Assembly (NCBI GenBank): GCA_023396415.1
Contig: JAEWWJ010000106.1
Coordinates: 1-64,000, forward strand
Direction: 5' to 3'
Source: Bacteroidota bacterium
Lineage (GTDB): Bacteria; Bacteroidota; Bacteroidia; Bacteroidales; F082
Length of the DNA: 64,000 bases
The notes beneath the pieces were generated by a model. That model had not been told where the DNA came from. It ran no database searches and worked only from the letters and a program-made list of their open reading frames with translations. A program made the position numbers and the translations under genes. This document shows, one piece after another, positions 44,130 through 53,535 of this stretch. The number at the start of each line of letters is the position of its first letter. Position 1 is the first letter of the stretch.

Positions 44130-47077
44130 CTCCATTTATTCGAACCTTTTTTCTACTTCTGGCGTTTGTTGCCACATCTCTTTATGCCCAATTTGACGTT
44201 GATAGCCTCCAAAACAGCAGCAACGGAAAATCGGAAGCAAATACAACACAACCCGAAACGGTGGAGGATTACCTTTACTTATCCACGAAATTTTTAAAAA
44301 ATTCGCCTGATAAAGCCTTGGAATTTAGCATTAAAGCCGTTCAAGAGGCCAAAACCGTAAACAAACAATCACTTCTTGCCAAAGCCTATAAAAGCGTAGG
44401 ATTAGCTTCACAGGTCTTAAGAAATTACCCTGGCAGCCTCGCCTACTACGATTCGGCCTTGTTTATTTATTTGCACAGCAAAGACAGCAGCGAAATGGCC
44501 AAAATCTTCAACAACCTTGGCATTGTTTACAGCAATTTGGGTCATTACGTTAAAGCCATTGAATTTTATAATAAATCGCTTATCATCAGAGAGTTAGAAC
44601 AATATTCCGATGGATTGGGAAATGTTAAAAACAACATTGGATGGTTGTACTATAGTTTAAATGACTTTGAAAAAGCCGCTCCTTATTTTACAGAAGCCTA
44701 TCAATATGCCCGCGAAAACAACAATCAATCTCTGCTATTAACAACGCTCAACAATATGGGCTTAATTCTGTATCATGACAAAAATTACAGCGAAGCCATA
44801 AAAAAATTCAGCGAATGTGTTGTTTTGGCTGAAACACTCAACGACATCGGCGCAAAAGGAAATGCTTATTTAAATTTGGGCAATATTTATGTTGACAAAA
44901 AGAAGCCCGATAGCGCTTTCATTTACCTCACCAAAGCCTTGTTGATTTTTCAAGAAAACAATAAGCCTCTTGCAAAAACATGGTTTGGAATCGGCAAAGC
45001 CCATCGGCTCAACAACAACGAGCGCCAAGCCCTCAACGCCTTCTTAAAAGCCGAAGAAGATTTCGCCTACTTTCCCGACAACTCATTACGCATCAAAGTG
45101 CTGGATGAGCTTTACAAAAGTTGGGAGCGCTTGGGCAATGCTGCAGAAGCCTTTAACGCGCTGAAAAATTACCATAGTTTATTTGATTCCATGAAGGTGT
45201 TCAACGACTCAACCTCCGTGGCCAGCCTTCAAGCCAAATTTGATGTGGACAAAAAAATAAATGAAGTTGCTGCCCTTCGAACCGAAAAGGTTGAACAAAG
45301 TAAAATGATCGTTCAGCAACAAAAAGAAAACAACCTCAATAAACTGTTGTTGATTTTTAGCTTTATTGCAGTGTTTGTTTTGCTCGTTGCCGTATTTTTC
45401 TATTATCGGATTTACAAAAAGCATAAAAAAATAAACAACCTTTTAAAAAGGCAAAACCGATTGCTGGAACAAGCCAAAAACGAATTAGCAACCAGCAATG
45501 CTGCCGCCGCTGAACAAGAAGAGCGCTTGCTTTTACTCATTAACGCCATGCCCGACCTGATTTGTTTTAAAGACGGAGACGGAAATTGGCGCATTGCCAA
45601 CCAAGCCATACTCTCGGTTTTTGGTCTCACACATATTGATTATAAAGGCAAAAATGACCTTGATTTAATTGCATTTTCACCTTCAAAAGAAAACGCCCTT
45701 CGGGCTTGTGTTGTTTCTGACGAACAAGCCTGGCAGCAAGGTACAATGACACGCAGCGACGAAACCATCACCGATCATCTAGGAAAAGAGCGTGTTTTTG
45801 ACACCATCAAAATACCCCTTTTTCACTCTAACAACACCCGAAAAGCCCTCATCTTTTTGGGTCGCGATGTTACCGAAAGAAAACAGTATGAATTGAACTT
45901 AAGCAACGCGCTGAGCAAAGCCGAAGAATCAGAAAAACTAAAATCGGCCTTCCTCGCCAATATGAGTCATGAAATAAGAACCCCACTCAATGCCGTTATT
46001 GGCTTTAGCGAACTACTTGAAGCGGATGGGCTGAACAATGAAACCATACGCAAATACGTGCAACATATCCGCGAAAATGGAAATACACTGTTGGGAATTA
46101 TTGGTGATATTTTGGAGCTATCACGCATTGAATCAGGCGCTTTCAAAATAAATAATGAAGCATACAATTTAAAAGAACTGTTTCAAGAACTCCATTTCTT
46201 GTTTTTACAACTCACCCATCAGAAAGGTAAAAAACATTTAAGACTGATCACCGCCATTCCACCCAACGACGTAATCATCAGCAGCGACCGTTACCGCTTG
46301 CGACAGGTGCTCACCAATCTTTTTGATAACGCACTCAAGTTTACGCAAGACGGTTTTATTGAGTATGGTTACAAAGTGTTGAATCCCAACAGCGATAACC
46401 CTATCCTTCAAATCTTTATGAAAGATAGCGGAATCGGAATTCCGGAAAACAAAAAACATTTGCTCTTTAAACGCTTCACCAAAATACACGAAAGCGATGG
46501 AATGGTTTACCCCGGAACAGGCTTAGGCTTGAGTATAGTGCACCAAATTGTGTTCCACTTTGGCGGAAAAGTTCAAATTGAATCGGAAACAGAAAAAGGC
46601 ACAACCGTTGAAATTTCAATGCCCGTTCAACTTGCGAAACTACCGACTCCCACACAACCGACGACCAAAAAGAACACCGTCGAACTCAAAGGTCATAAAG
46701 TACTTGTTGTTGAAGATGTCGAATCCAATTTCGAGCTGCTCAAGGTAATCCTCGAAACATGGGGAATGACCGTACTGCGCGCCATCGAAGGCCAGCAAGC
46801 CATTGAAATGTGCCAACAAACGCATGACTTGTCACTTGTTTTAATGGACATTCAACTGCCCGGAATCAATGGTTTTGATGCTACACGAGCGATAAAAAAA
46901 CTGTTTCCACAACTGCCCATCATCGCGCAAACAGCCTTTGCCATGTCCGATGAAAAAGACGCCTGTATGATGGCCGGATGCGACGGCTACATTGCCAAAC
47001 CCATTAAGGCACAGTTGCTTTTGCCTGTTTTGTTAGAAGTACTGTACCTACCACCAAATCAATTCCCGCAAACATAA
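44126..47077 (+). CDS. TPR-PAS hybrid sensor histidine kinase
   Basis: A 983-residue sensor with a signal peptide ending SLYAQ. TPR repeats span about residues 50-330, followed by a helical stalk, a membrane helix (about 405-427), a coiled coil and a PAS domain (about 460-590, LINAMPDLICFKDGDGNW). Then come HisKA with His615 (MSHEIRTPLNA), an HATPase with NLFDNALKF, DSGIGIPENK and GTGLGLSIV, and a C-terminal receiver with phospho-Asp908 (VLMDIQLPG) and IAKPI. No DNA-binding or Hpt domain is present; a partner must carry the signal. It is translationally coupled to the HsdR_N-like gene. Confidence 0.93.
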   Translation: MTPFIRTFFLLLAFVATSLYAQFDVDSLQNSSNGKSEANTTQPETVEDYLYLSTKFLKNSPDKALEFSIKAVQEAKTVNKQSLLAKAYKSVGLASQVLRNYPGSLAYYDSALFIYLHSKDSSEMAKIFNNLGIVYSNLGHYVKAIEFYNKSLIIRELEQYSDGLGNVKNNIGWLYYSLNDFEKAAPYFTEAYQYARENNNQSLLLTTLNNMGLILYHDKNYSEAIKKFSECVVLAETLNDIGAKGNAYLNLGNIYVDKKKPDSAFIYLTKALLIFQENNKPLAKTWFGIGKAHRLNNNERQALNAFLKAEEDFAYFPDNSLRIKVLDELYKSWERLGNAAEAFNALKNYHSLFDSMKVFNDSTSVASLQAKFDVDKKINEVAALRTEKVEQSKMIVQQQKENNLNKLLLIFSFIAVFVLLVAVFFYYRIYKKHKKINNLLKRQNRLLEQAKNELATSNAAAAEQEERLLLLINAMPDLICFKDGDGNWRIANQAILSVFGLTHIDYKGKNDLDLIAFSPSKENALRACVVSDEQAWQQGTMTRSDETITDHLGKERVFDTIKIPLFHSNNTRKALIFLGRDVTERKQYELNLSNALSKAEESEKLKSAFLANMSHEIRTPLNAVIGFSELLEADGLNNETIRKYVQHIRENGNTLLGIIGDILELSRIESGAFKINNEAYNLKELFQELHFLFLQLTHQKGKKHLRLITAIPPNDVIISSDRYRLRQVLTNLFDNALKFTQDGFIEYGYKVLNPNSDNPILQIFMKDSGIGIPENKKHLLFKRFTKIHESDGMVYPGTGLGLSIVHQIVFHFGGKVQIESETEKGTTVEISMPVQLAKLPTPTQPTTKKNTVELKGHKVLVVEDVESNFELLKVILETWGMTVLRAIEGQQAIEMCQQTHDLSLVLMDIQLPGINGFDATRAIKKLFPQLPIIAQTAFAMSDEKDACMMAGCDGYIAKPIKAQLLLPVLLEVLYLPPNQFPQT

Positions 47078-47164
47078 AATGCGCAAAAAGCAATCAAAAA
47101 AAACCCATAAAAAATAAAATGGCAGCAGATGAGGGCTTTAAATGAAAACATCTTTTGAAGAACG

Positions 47165-47200
47165 GGCATTAAATGTTGATTTCAACGTTTTTTTAATGCC
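47165..47200. repeat. Inverted repeat before the gene at 47252
   Basis: GGCATTAAA (47165-47173) pairs with TTTAATGCC (47192-47200), with an inner GTTG/CAAC. It may end the kinase transcript or bind a regulator just upstream of the next promoter; no clear T run follows. Confidence 0.5.
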
Positions 47201-47221
47201 GTTTGATTGTAATAAAAACTA

Positions 47222-47229
47222 TACATTTG
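47222..47229 (+). promoter_or_regulatory. Predicted -7 box for the 47252-49274 operon
   Basis: TACATTTG matches TAnnTTTG, 22 nt before the ATG at 47252. Confidence 0.6.
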
Positions 47230-47251
47230 CAAATGAAAAAAATTCGTGAAC

Positions 47252-47851
47252 ATGAAAAGTAACATCATTAAACTGGTACTATTTGCAGTTGTCATCCTTC
47301 TGGGTTATATGGTTTATCACAGCATTAACCAACCCCTCGACTTTTTAAAAGAAAAAAAACGTCGCGATGTTGAAGTCGTTCAACGGCTAAAAGACATCAG
47401 AAGCGTTCAAACCCTTTACAAGAACGCAAAAGGAAAATACACCGGCAGCTTTGATTCGCTGATTCAATACATCAACCAAGGCGAAATTCCTGTGGTGAAT
47501 GTGATTCCCGATCCCAATGATACCACTTTTACCAAAACAATCAATGACACTTTAGGCTTCGTAAAAGTTGTGGACACCTTGTTCAAAAACCATCGAAATT
47601 TCAACGTTTCGGAAATCGGCATCATCCCCCATTCCGGCGGAATACCTTTCGAGATGGGTGCAGGCGAAATTGATCGCGGCGGTGTAACCGTAAGTGTTTT
47701 TGAAGTTAAAGCTCCGTTTAGATTGTATCTTGCCGGAATGGACAAACAACGTGTTGACAATCTCATTGCATCGGAAGAAGCCATTGAAAAATTCCCGGGC
47801 CTCAAAGTAGGTTCACTCACCGAACCCTCAACAAACGGCAACTGGGAGTAA
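47252..47851 (+). CDS. Conserved hypothetical single-span membrane protein
   Basis: The ATG at 47252 gives 199 residues; a GTG two codons upstream is also possible. One membrane helix (about 5-22) is followed by a helical charged segment. The sequence SVQTLYKNAKGKYTGSFDSLIQYI loosely recalls pseudopilin-type proteins. The rest is a soluble domain of unknown fold. It is found ahead of DUF3822 and rsmD here, with a 17-nt gap. I do not recognise a named family; an envelope location is likely. Confidence 0.6.
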   Translation: MKSNIIKLVLFAVVILLGYMVYHSINQPLDFLKEKKRRDVEVVQRLKDIRSVQTLYKNAKGKYTGSFDSLIQYINQGEIPVVNVIPDPNDTTFTKTINDTLGFVKVVDTLFKNHRNFNVSEIGIIPHSGGIPFEMGAGEIDRGGVTVSVFEVKAPFRLYLAGMDKQRVDNLIASEEAIEKFPGLKVGSLTEPSTNGNWE

Positions 47852-47868
47852 GTTGGTAAAACTATGTC

Positions 47869-48741
47869 ATGATTACTGCCATAAAACCTTCTATCAGTCG
47901 TTTCGACAAGGCCTTTAAAGAAGACCACACAAGAAATTACCATTTAACCATCCGAATATCTACGGATGGTTTTTCTTTTGTTGTCTTCTCGTTGGATAAA
48001 AACCGGTACCTCTGCCTCGAGGCCTTCAATTTGAAACACTTAAACAACACCGTTAAACTGGCCGCTGCTTTAGACGAGCTCTCCATGATACGGCAATGGA
48101 TTACTTACCCTTTTCATAGCGTGTTGGTGATTGTTGACCACACGTTTAATACGCTTGTGCCCAATCCGCTTTTCGAGGAAAAAGAAAAAGGACTGTATCT
48201 TGCTTTTAATCAACCATTTCAGGACAATAGCCGAATTCAATTCGACACTTTAAAAGCAGCCGACGCACACAATGTGTATTACCTTTCCAATCCTTTGGTA
48301 GAAAAGGTAAAAGACATCTGGGCCAATGCCAGATTGGTGCATCTGCAATCGGCCTTGGTAGAAAGCTTGCTTATTGCCAACAGAAATAAAGCTTTAGAAC
48401 AAACCGCCTTCGTGCATCTGCGCAACGACAGTTTCGATTTGGTGGTGCTTCGTTCCGAAAAACTGCTGTTCGCCAACAACTTCCGATTCAACACTTCTGA
48501 AGATTTTATTTATTTTCTACTTTTTAGCATGGACCAATTGCGACTGAATCCTGAAACGGTGCAATTGGTTCTTTCGGGTGCCATAGACAAAGGTTCGCCC
48601 ACCTATGACATTCTTTATCAATATATTAGAAATATACAATTTGCCGAACGCAACACCGCCTTTGAGTACAGTTACATACTCGAAGAGTTACCCGTTCATC
48701 ATCATTTTGTGCTGTACAACGCCTTACAATGCGAATTATAA
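47869..48741 (+). CDS. DUF3822 family protein
   Basis: A 290-residue cytoplasmic protein. The opening HLTIRISTDGFSFVVFSLDKNRYLCLEAF and the later FVHLRNDSFDLVVLRSEKLLFANNF match DUF3822. This family is restricted largely to Bacteroidota and resembles an actin/ASKHA-like ATPase fold in its repeated beta-strand pattern. The function is unknown. The end overlaps rsmD by 13 nt, so a link to ribosome methylation or just co-transcription is possible. Confidence 0.8.
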   Translation: MITAIKPSISRFDKAFKEDHTRNYHLTIRISTDGFSFVVFSLDKNRYLCLEAFNLKHLNNTVKLAAALDELSMIRQWITYPFHSVLVIVDHTFNTLVPNPLFEEKEKGLYLAFNQPFQDNSRIQFDTLKAADAHNVYYLSNPLVEKVKDIWANARLVHLQSALVESLLIANRNKALEQTAFVHLRNDSFDLVVLRSEKLLFANNFRFNTSEDFIYFLLFSMDQLRLNPETVQLVLSGAIDKGSPTYDILYQYIRNIQFAERNTAFEYSYILEELPVHHHFVLYNALQCEL

Positions 48742-49274
48742 AAGGAAAACACCAACGCCGCATCATTCATGTACCAAATGGATTGCCGGTGAGGCCAACC
48801 ACCGATCTTGCCAAAGAAAGCCTTTTCAATGTCTTAAACAACGATATTGACTTTGATGGCATGAGGGTTTTGGATCTCTTTGCCGGAACAGGCAATATTT
48901 CTTATGAATTGGTATCGAGAGGCTGTGCCTCAGTATTGGCAGTTGATCAAAATCCTAAGTGTACCCACTTCATTGCAGACACCGCTAAATTATTATCAAT
49001 GAGCAACCTAAACGTGGTTAGAGCTGATGTATTTAAGTTTTTGAAAGCGCAAAAGCTGCCGTTTGATCTCATTTTTGCCGATCCGCCATACGATATGGAG
49101 GTGGGTCTTTTTCATGAAATTGTAGATGTAATTTTCGAAAAAAACTTACTAAAACCCGAAGGCACCTTGGTAATAGAGCACTCAAAAGGTGTAAGCTACA
49201 TTGATCATCCCCACATTTTTGACGAGCGGCGCTACGGTAAGGTGCATTTCAGTTTTTTCAGTCCCGAGATATAA
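48729..49274 (+). CDS. rsmD: 16S rRNA (guanine(966)-N2)-methyltransferase
   Basis: A 181-residue SAM-dependent rRNA methyltransferase. The N terminus MRIIKGKHQRR and the VRPTTDLAKESLFNVL block are family markers. SAM-binding motif I is DLFAGTGNIS and the catalytic motif IV is FADPPYD. The family modifies G966 of 16S rRNA in the small subunit. It is the last gene of its operon, ending at a hairpin terminator. Confidence 0.93.
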   Translation: MRIIKGKHQRRIIHVPNGLPVRPTTDLAKESLFNVLNNDIDFDGMRVLDLFAGTGNISYELVSRGCASVLAVDQNPKCTHFIADTAKLLSMSNLNVVRADVFKFLKAQKLPFDLIFADPPYDMEVGLFHEIVDVIFEKNLLKPEGTLVIEHSKGVSYIDHPHIFDERRYGKVHFSFFSPEI

Positions 49275-49299
49275 AAAAAAACCGGCTCGTAGCCGGTCT
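49272..49299. terminator. Bidirectional terminator between rsmD and the DUF2795 gene
   Basis: ACCGGCT (49281-49287) and AGCCGGT (49291-49297) form a 7-bp stem with a CGT loop. A run of A lies on the left and a CTTT tail on the right. It serves the convergent genes on both sides. Confidence 0.75.
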
Positions 49300-49305
49300 T
49301 TATTA

Positions 49306-49527
49306 TTAATACTCATCTTCGTGAAAGAAGAAGTCTTCTTTGGTCGGATAATCAGGCCAAATATCTTCGATGCGCTCGTATATTTCGCCTTCATCTTCCA
49401 TTTCGATTAAATTTTCTACAACTTCCTGTGGCGCACCTGTGCGCGTGGCCCACTCCAAAAGTTCTTCTTTTGTTGCCGGCCAGGGAGCATCTTCAAGCTT
49501 TGAGGCTAATTCTAATGTCCAGTACAT
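49306..49527 (-). CDS. DUF2795 family small acidic protein
   Basis: A 73-residue acidic protein beginning MYWTLELASKLEDAPWPATKEELLEWA and ending in an acidic and aromatic tail (DFFFHEDEY). It is a widely conserved Bacteroidota form of DUF2795. The helical WPATKEELLEWA core is the family mark. No activity is known. A near-consensus promoter lies just upstream. Confidence 0.85.
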   Translation of the reverse strand: MYWTLELASKLEDAPWPATKEELLEWATRTGAPQEVVENLIEMEDEGEIYERIEDIWPDYPTKEDFFFHEDEY

Positions 49528-49555
49528 CTTATAAAAGTGTTAGTGAAATTTTTTG

Positions 49556-49599
49556 CAAAAGTAATTTTTTTTACTTGCTTGTCAACAAAAAACAAGTAA
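49556..49599 (-). promoter_or_regulatory. Promoter of the DUF2795 gene with overlapping inverted repeat
   Basis: The minus-strand -7 box TACTTTTG (49556-49563) has a -33 TTG (49583-49585) at 19-nt spacing. A perfect inverted repeat TTACTTG / CAAGTAA (49571-49577 and 49593-49599) brackets the -33 element, as a repressor site would. Confidence 0.55.
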
Positions 49600-49613
49600 T
49601 GGTTTGAAACCCA

Positions 49614-50168
49614 TTATGGGTGCGTGTTCCAGAGCAATTCAGGACTTTTTGTTGTCCAGCTGTAGTGCCGTGCAAGAACAAAAAAGTAGTCAGAAAGCCT
49701 GTTGAGGTATTTGAGATCAATGGCCATGACCGGAAAAGACTCGGCCATGAGTGTGGTAATGCGCTCTGCTCGACGGCAAACGGTGCGCGCCACGTGGCAA
49801 GAAGAAACGATGGGATGGCCGCCCGGAAGAATAAAGTTGGTCAAAGGCGGAAGGTATTCGTTCATGGCATCAATTTCTTTTTCAAGAAATTCAACATCCT
49901 GCTCCACCAGTTCGGGCATGATGCGTGTTAAAACCCCTTCGTGGTCTTCGGCGAGATGGGATTCCAAACGAAAAAGCTTGTCTTGAATGTCGGTCAGCTT
50001 TGCTCTATTGCTGTCGTTGGCATCAAGAAGATCGCGCAACACCCCAACAAATGAATTCAACTCATCTACGGTTCCATATGCTTCGATGCGGGCATGATAC
50101 TTTGGCACACGTGTGCCGCCAATGAGGGATGTTTTTCCCGAATCACCACTTTTTGTATATATTTTCAT
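49614..50168 (-). CDS. Cob(I)alamin adenosyltransferase, PduO type
   Basis: Converts cob(I)alamin to adenosylcobalamin using ATP. The ATG at 50168 gives 184 residues beginning MKIYTKSGDSGKTSLIGG, the usual PduO N terminus with the ATP-binding segment; a longer frame to 50204 adds 12 residues. Later motifs are AYGTVDELNSFVG and the signature LPGGHPIVSSCHVARTVCRRAER. No other cobalamin gene is in the window, so it probably serves salvage for B12-dependent enzymes elsewhere. Confidence 0.93.
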   Translation of the reverse strand: MKIYTKSGDSGKTSLIGGTRVPKYHARIEAYGTVDELNSFVGVLRDLLDANDSNRAKLTDIQDKLFRLESHLAEDHEGVLTRIMPELVEQDVEFLEKEIDAMNEYLPPLTNFILPGGHPIVSSCHVARTVCRRAERITTLMAESFPVMAIDLKYLNRLSDYFFVLARHYSWTTKSPELLWNTHP

Positions 50169-50264
50169 CGTATTTAGCCTTATTGATGCCACAAAAAGTG
50201 ACATTCATTGTGTAATGATTAGTAACAGTTAAGGGAAGGAATTGTTTGACGTCAGCTCAAAAAA

Positions 50265-50978
50265 TCATTTTACAGTTACCGTAATGATCTCATTGTTGAT
50301 TTCGTCGGATTCAATAAGTCCGTCTTTCAGCCGAATGATGCGGTGTGCATGTTTTGCAATGTCCTCTTCGTGGGTTACAACAATGATGGTATTGCCTTTA
50401 CGGTGAATTTCTTGTAGCAAACCCATAATTTCGATTGAGGTTTTCGAGTCGAGGTTTCCGGTAGGTTCGTCGGCCAGCAGTATAGAAGGATTGTTGACCA
50501 AAGCCCGTGCAATAGCCACTCTTTGTCGTTGGCCACCGGATAACTCATTGGGGCGATGTGTCATACGATCGGTAAGTTGAACATCTGCTATTACTTTTTT
50601 TGCCAATTCGATACGATTTGCTTTACCAATACCGGCATAAACCAAAGGAAGCATCACGTTTTCGAGGGCTGTTGAGCGTGGCAAAAGATTGAAGGTTTGA
50701 AAAATAAACCCGATTTCTTTGTTTCTAATTTCGGCCAGCTGATTGTCGTTCATGCTGCTTACATCATTTCCATTGAGCATATATTTTCCACCTGTGGGCG
50801 TATCAAGACAACCTAAAATATTCATCAACGTTGACTTTCCCGAACCGGAAGGACCCATCAAAGCAACGTATTCATTGCTTTTGATGTCGAGATCAACATT
50901 TCGCAATGCTTTAACGGTTTCGGTACCCACTTTATAATGGCGCGATATTCCTGAAAGGCTGATCATTACTTTGCTCAT
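50265..50978 (-). CDS. ABC transporter ATP-binding protein (LolD/MacB type)
   Basis: A 237-residue ATPase with Walker A GPSGSGKST, Q-loop FIFQTFNLLP, signature LSGGQRQR and Walker B LLADEPTGNLDS. The ETVKALRNVDLDI and TGNLDS patterns are those of the LolD/MacB/FtsE-like export subfamily, which pull lipoproteins or drive periplasmic partners. No permease gene lies next to it, so its membrane partner is encoded elsewhere. A promoter box abuts the stop codon of the upstream methyltransferase gene. Confidence 0.9.
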   Translation of the reverse strand: MSKVMISLSGISRHYKVGTETVKALRNVDLDIKSNEYVALMGPSGSGKSTLMNILGCLDTPTGGKYMLNGNDVSSMNDNQLAEIRNKEIGFIFQTFNLLPRSTALENVMLPLVYAGIGKANRIELAKKVIADVQLTDRMTHRPNELSGGQRQRVAIARALVNNPSILLADEPTGNLDSKTSIEIMGLLQEIHRKGNTIIVVTHEEDIAKHAHRIIRLKDGLIESDEINNEIITVTVK

Positions 50979-51004
50979 AGAAATGTTCGTTTTTATGTGG
51001 ATTG

Positions 51005-51012
51005 CAAAGGTA
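51005..51012 (-). promoter_or_regulatory. Predicted -7 box for the LolD-like gene
   Basis: Minus-strand TACCTTTG matches TAnnTTTG and lies 26 nt before the ATG at 50978, immediately after the stop codon of the methyltransferase gene. Confidence 0.65.
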
Positions 51013-51816
51013 TTATATACTCAGAACAAAATGCTGCTTTTCAACACCATTTCTAAAAAAAACAATTCCATACTGGTAAAGATCAATCGAGAGGGTGACA
51101 TCCGGGTTCTGACAAATGATTCTCCAAGCGTCTTCCATGTCGGCTGACCAATGGATGTCGTCAAAGATAAAGATGCTGTTTTCACCGACTTTTGTCAAAC
51201 AATGGTTGAAGTAATCAAGGGTGGGTTCTTTGCGGTGGTTGCCATCAAAAAACACCAAATCAAGTTGGTCGAATTGTGCTAAATTAGCAGCCAGAATATG
51301 ATTGAAATTTCCTATTGACAATGATACATTATTGATATTCAACCTACTAAAAGTACTCTGGGCTACTTGGGCTACTGATGCACAACCCTCCATGGAAACA
51401 ATGTTACTTTCAGGGTTTCCCAACGCTAGGCTACTGGCACTCATCCCGGTTGAAGTGCCAAACTCTAAGATATTTGTTGGCTTGTAATAGGACACAATGC
51501 GATAAAGAAGCTGGTAGTACTTCATGGAAGTCATCCGCTTCTTGGCCAATTTATTGACGCGCAAGAGGTAGGTTGCAAATTGTTTGTTTCCTGCACCTGA
51601 ACCAAAATCAACTGTTTCAACTTGGTTTCGGTTTGAAAGCATCAGTTTTTTTGCTTTTTCAAGCAGGGCATATGCGGGGTAGTCGTTGCGATCGTGCAAA
51701 ACCTTGGTGGAAAACTCAAAAACAAAAGGTGAATGTATGCCATGCGGCCCCCTCTTTTGTAATTGATAGGCTACCGAACTCGCGAATTTGTGAATTATAC
51801 TGCTCATTTCAATCAA
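51013..51816 (-). CDS. Class I SAM-dependent methyltransferase
   Basis: A 267-residue protein with the N-terminal block KRGPHGIHSPFVFEF that marks a Bacteroidota methyltransferase subgroup. SAM motif I is NILEFGTSTGMSASSLA, followed by an acidic SMEG and the LDLVFFDGNHRKEPTLDYF segment resembling catechol-type O-methyltransferases. The substrate is unknown. The second ATG at 51807 is an alternative start. Confidence 0.85.
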   Translation of the reverse strand: MIEMSSIIHKFASSVAYQLQKRGPHGIHSPFVFEFSTKVLHDRNDYPAYALLEKAKKLMLSNRNQVETVDFGSGAGNKQFATYLLRVNKLAKKRMTSMKYYQLLYRIVSYYKPTNILEFGTSTGMSASSLALGNPESNIVSMEGCASVAQVAQSTFSRLNINNVSLSIGNFNHILAANLAQFDQLDLVFFDGNHRKEPTLDYFNHCLTKVGENSIFIFDDIHWSADMEDAWRIICQNPDVTLSIDLYQYGIVFFRNGVEKQHFVLSI

Positions 51817-51908
51817 AAATGACTATTTGTGGCATAATGCCGCTATTGAACAAAGGGAAATTTATTGTCAACAATCATACCAAATGATTTCAAATCGTTT
51901 TATTACAG

Positions 51909-53468
51909 CTATTCTAAAAGCATTTTCTGTAAATAAAACACGTTTCTGGGGTTTTGAGATCTAAGGCGATTGTTCGTAATGCGCTGGTAGCCTGACACAA
52001 GAAAATTGTTTCCGTACCACCAACTGATTTCTGAATAATTTTCTTCGGTAACACGGTCATTGGAGAAGGTGTTCTCTACCTTTGTTTGCTCAATCTGACC
52101 TATTTCTTTCCCATTGTGGTTCATCACTTTTGAGGTGATCACACCTTTTTTAACAAAGGCAGCAACAATGTCAGTGCTATCGGAAAAAACATCTACCACA
52201 CTTTGCAACCTTTGCAACATCACATCGCGAAGCTCAACATCATTGCTAAAAAGCAAATTGCCCTGTTTATCGAATCCGGCAATTAGGCCTGAAAAAAAAT
52301 TGTAGCCTTCAAAAATGGAATAAGTAAAAGGTGATAATCGGCCATAAAAATCATAGTCCATACGTGTTTCAATTCTATATTGAGGCTTAAAAGCCTCTGC
52401 GGCAAACAGATAGTTTTTGCCAATGGATTGAAGACGCGGTTTATAAAACTGGAAAACTATTTCGTCACGCGACGGCTTTTCGCGCGACCGTGCTTGACGC
52501 TGTTGGGTGCGCATAAGATCGTCTTTCGACAGGGCCTTATAAATATTGGTAAACCCTTCAAAAGGATGGTAGCGCTGCACTTGAACTCCATTTGCGGTGA
52601 TGCGTATAAAAAACAAGCCTTTGGAGGTAAAGGTCAAAGCATCTTGGTCGGCAGTTTCAGTGATTTTATTGCTTCGACCTTCGCTATTATCGTAACTTCC
52701 TATGGCCACGAGTGTTCCTTTTTGCTCAGCCGAAAGCAAATAGGAGTGTAAAAAATAGGGGCTTGTAGCCAGTGGAACAGAAATCATCTGTCGGCCTCGT
52801 ATATCATAAATTTGAAAAACTTCTTCTTTAAAGCGTTTAGATTCAAAGCTTTTAAATGAAACGAGAAACTGCTTTGAAACTGTATCGGCGGTTATGTTTT
52901 GAATGATTGTTTGGTTTTGTATGCCATGAGGGAGACTGTTCACAGTAAAACGATCCATATCGTACAACAGCAAATCCGATTGGAATTTGTCGAGATTTAC
53001 ACCAAGAAGCACCCTGTTGTCAATTGACGCAAAACCAACGATTTTGGCTTTTTCGGGCAGGCCGCCACCCAAAAGCTGAAATCGGCTTTCTCTCAAATTA
53101 AATTTCAGCAGCTCATAACCGGCTTTTTCGCTTTTACGCCCCTCCATGTTGGTAAATAAAAACATGGCTTGGTTTGAACTCGTTGTTGTTGCTGCACAAA
53201 CCCAACCATTGGTGACAGCCACGTTTTGAACCCATTGCTCTTGAAAATTAGTGTCATATAATGTAAAATACCACTTTTTTTTACCCTCTTCGGAAAGGTC
53301 GGTGCTTTCAAAAAAAAGCAAAAAACCATTTTCGCCTAACAACACCTTTTGGTATGAAGGCACATCAATACGGGCCGCAATTTCAATCCGTGAAGGCTCA
53401 ACAACCTGTGCGATAGGCGAAACGCTTTTAAAAACGAAAACCATCAAGAGCATTGCTTTCAACATCAT
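51909..53468 (-). CDS. Hypothetical exported protein
   Basis: The ATG at 53468 gives 519 residues with a signal peptide MMLKAMLLMVFVFKSVSPIAQ. The longer frame to 53549 would overlap the CDF gene and push the signal peptide inside. The mature part is beta-rich with repeated hydrophobic strands, for example KVLLGENGFLLFFES and FLVSFKSFESKRFKEEVFQIYD. This suggests a propeller-like fold, but no named family is recognised. A periplasmic or outer-membrane location is likely. Confidence 0.65.
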   Translation of the reverse strand: MMLKAMLLMVFVFKSVSPIAQVVEPSRIEIAARIDVPSYQKVLLGENGFLLFFESTDLSEEGKKKWYFTLYDTNFQEQWVQNVAVTNGWVCAATTTSSNQAMFLFTNMEGRKSEKAGYELLKFNLRESRFQLLGGGLPEKAKIVGFASIDNRVLLGVNLDKFQSDLLLYDMDRFTVNSLPHGIQNQTIIQNITADTVSKQFLVSFKSFESKRFKEEVFQIYDIRGRQMISVPLATSPYFLHSYLLSAEQKGTLVAIGSYDNSEGRSNKITETADQDALTFTSKGLFFIRITANGVQVQRYHPFEGFTNIYKALSKDDLMRTQQRQARSREKPSRDEIVFQFYKPRLQSIGKNYLFAAEAFKPQYRIETRMDYDFYGRLSPFTYSIFEGYNFFSGLIAGFDKQGNLLFSNDVELRDVMLQRLQSVVDVFSDSTDIVAAFVKKGVITSKVMNHNGKEIGQIEQTKVENTFSNDRVTEENYSEISWWYGNNFLVSGYQRITNNRLRSQNPRNVFYLQKMLLE

Positions 53469-53535
53469 ATTGTGAAACGCAATAAAGTTATAAGTCAATT
53501 TCACTTCGGTTGGCCGACTTCGGCCCTTATTCTGT

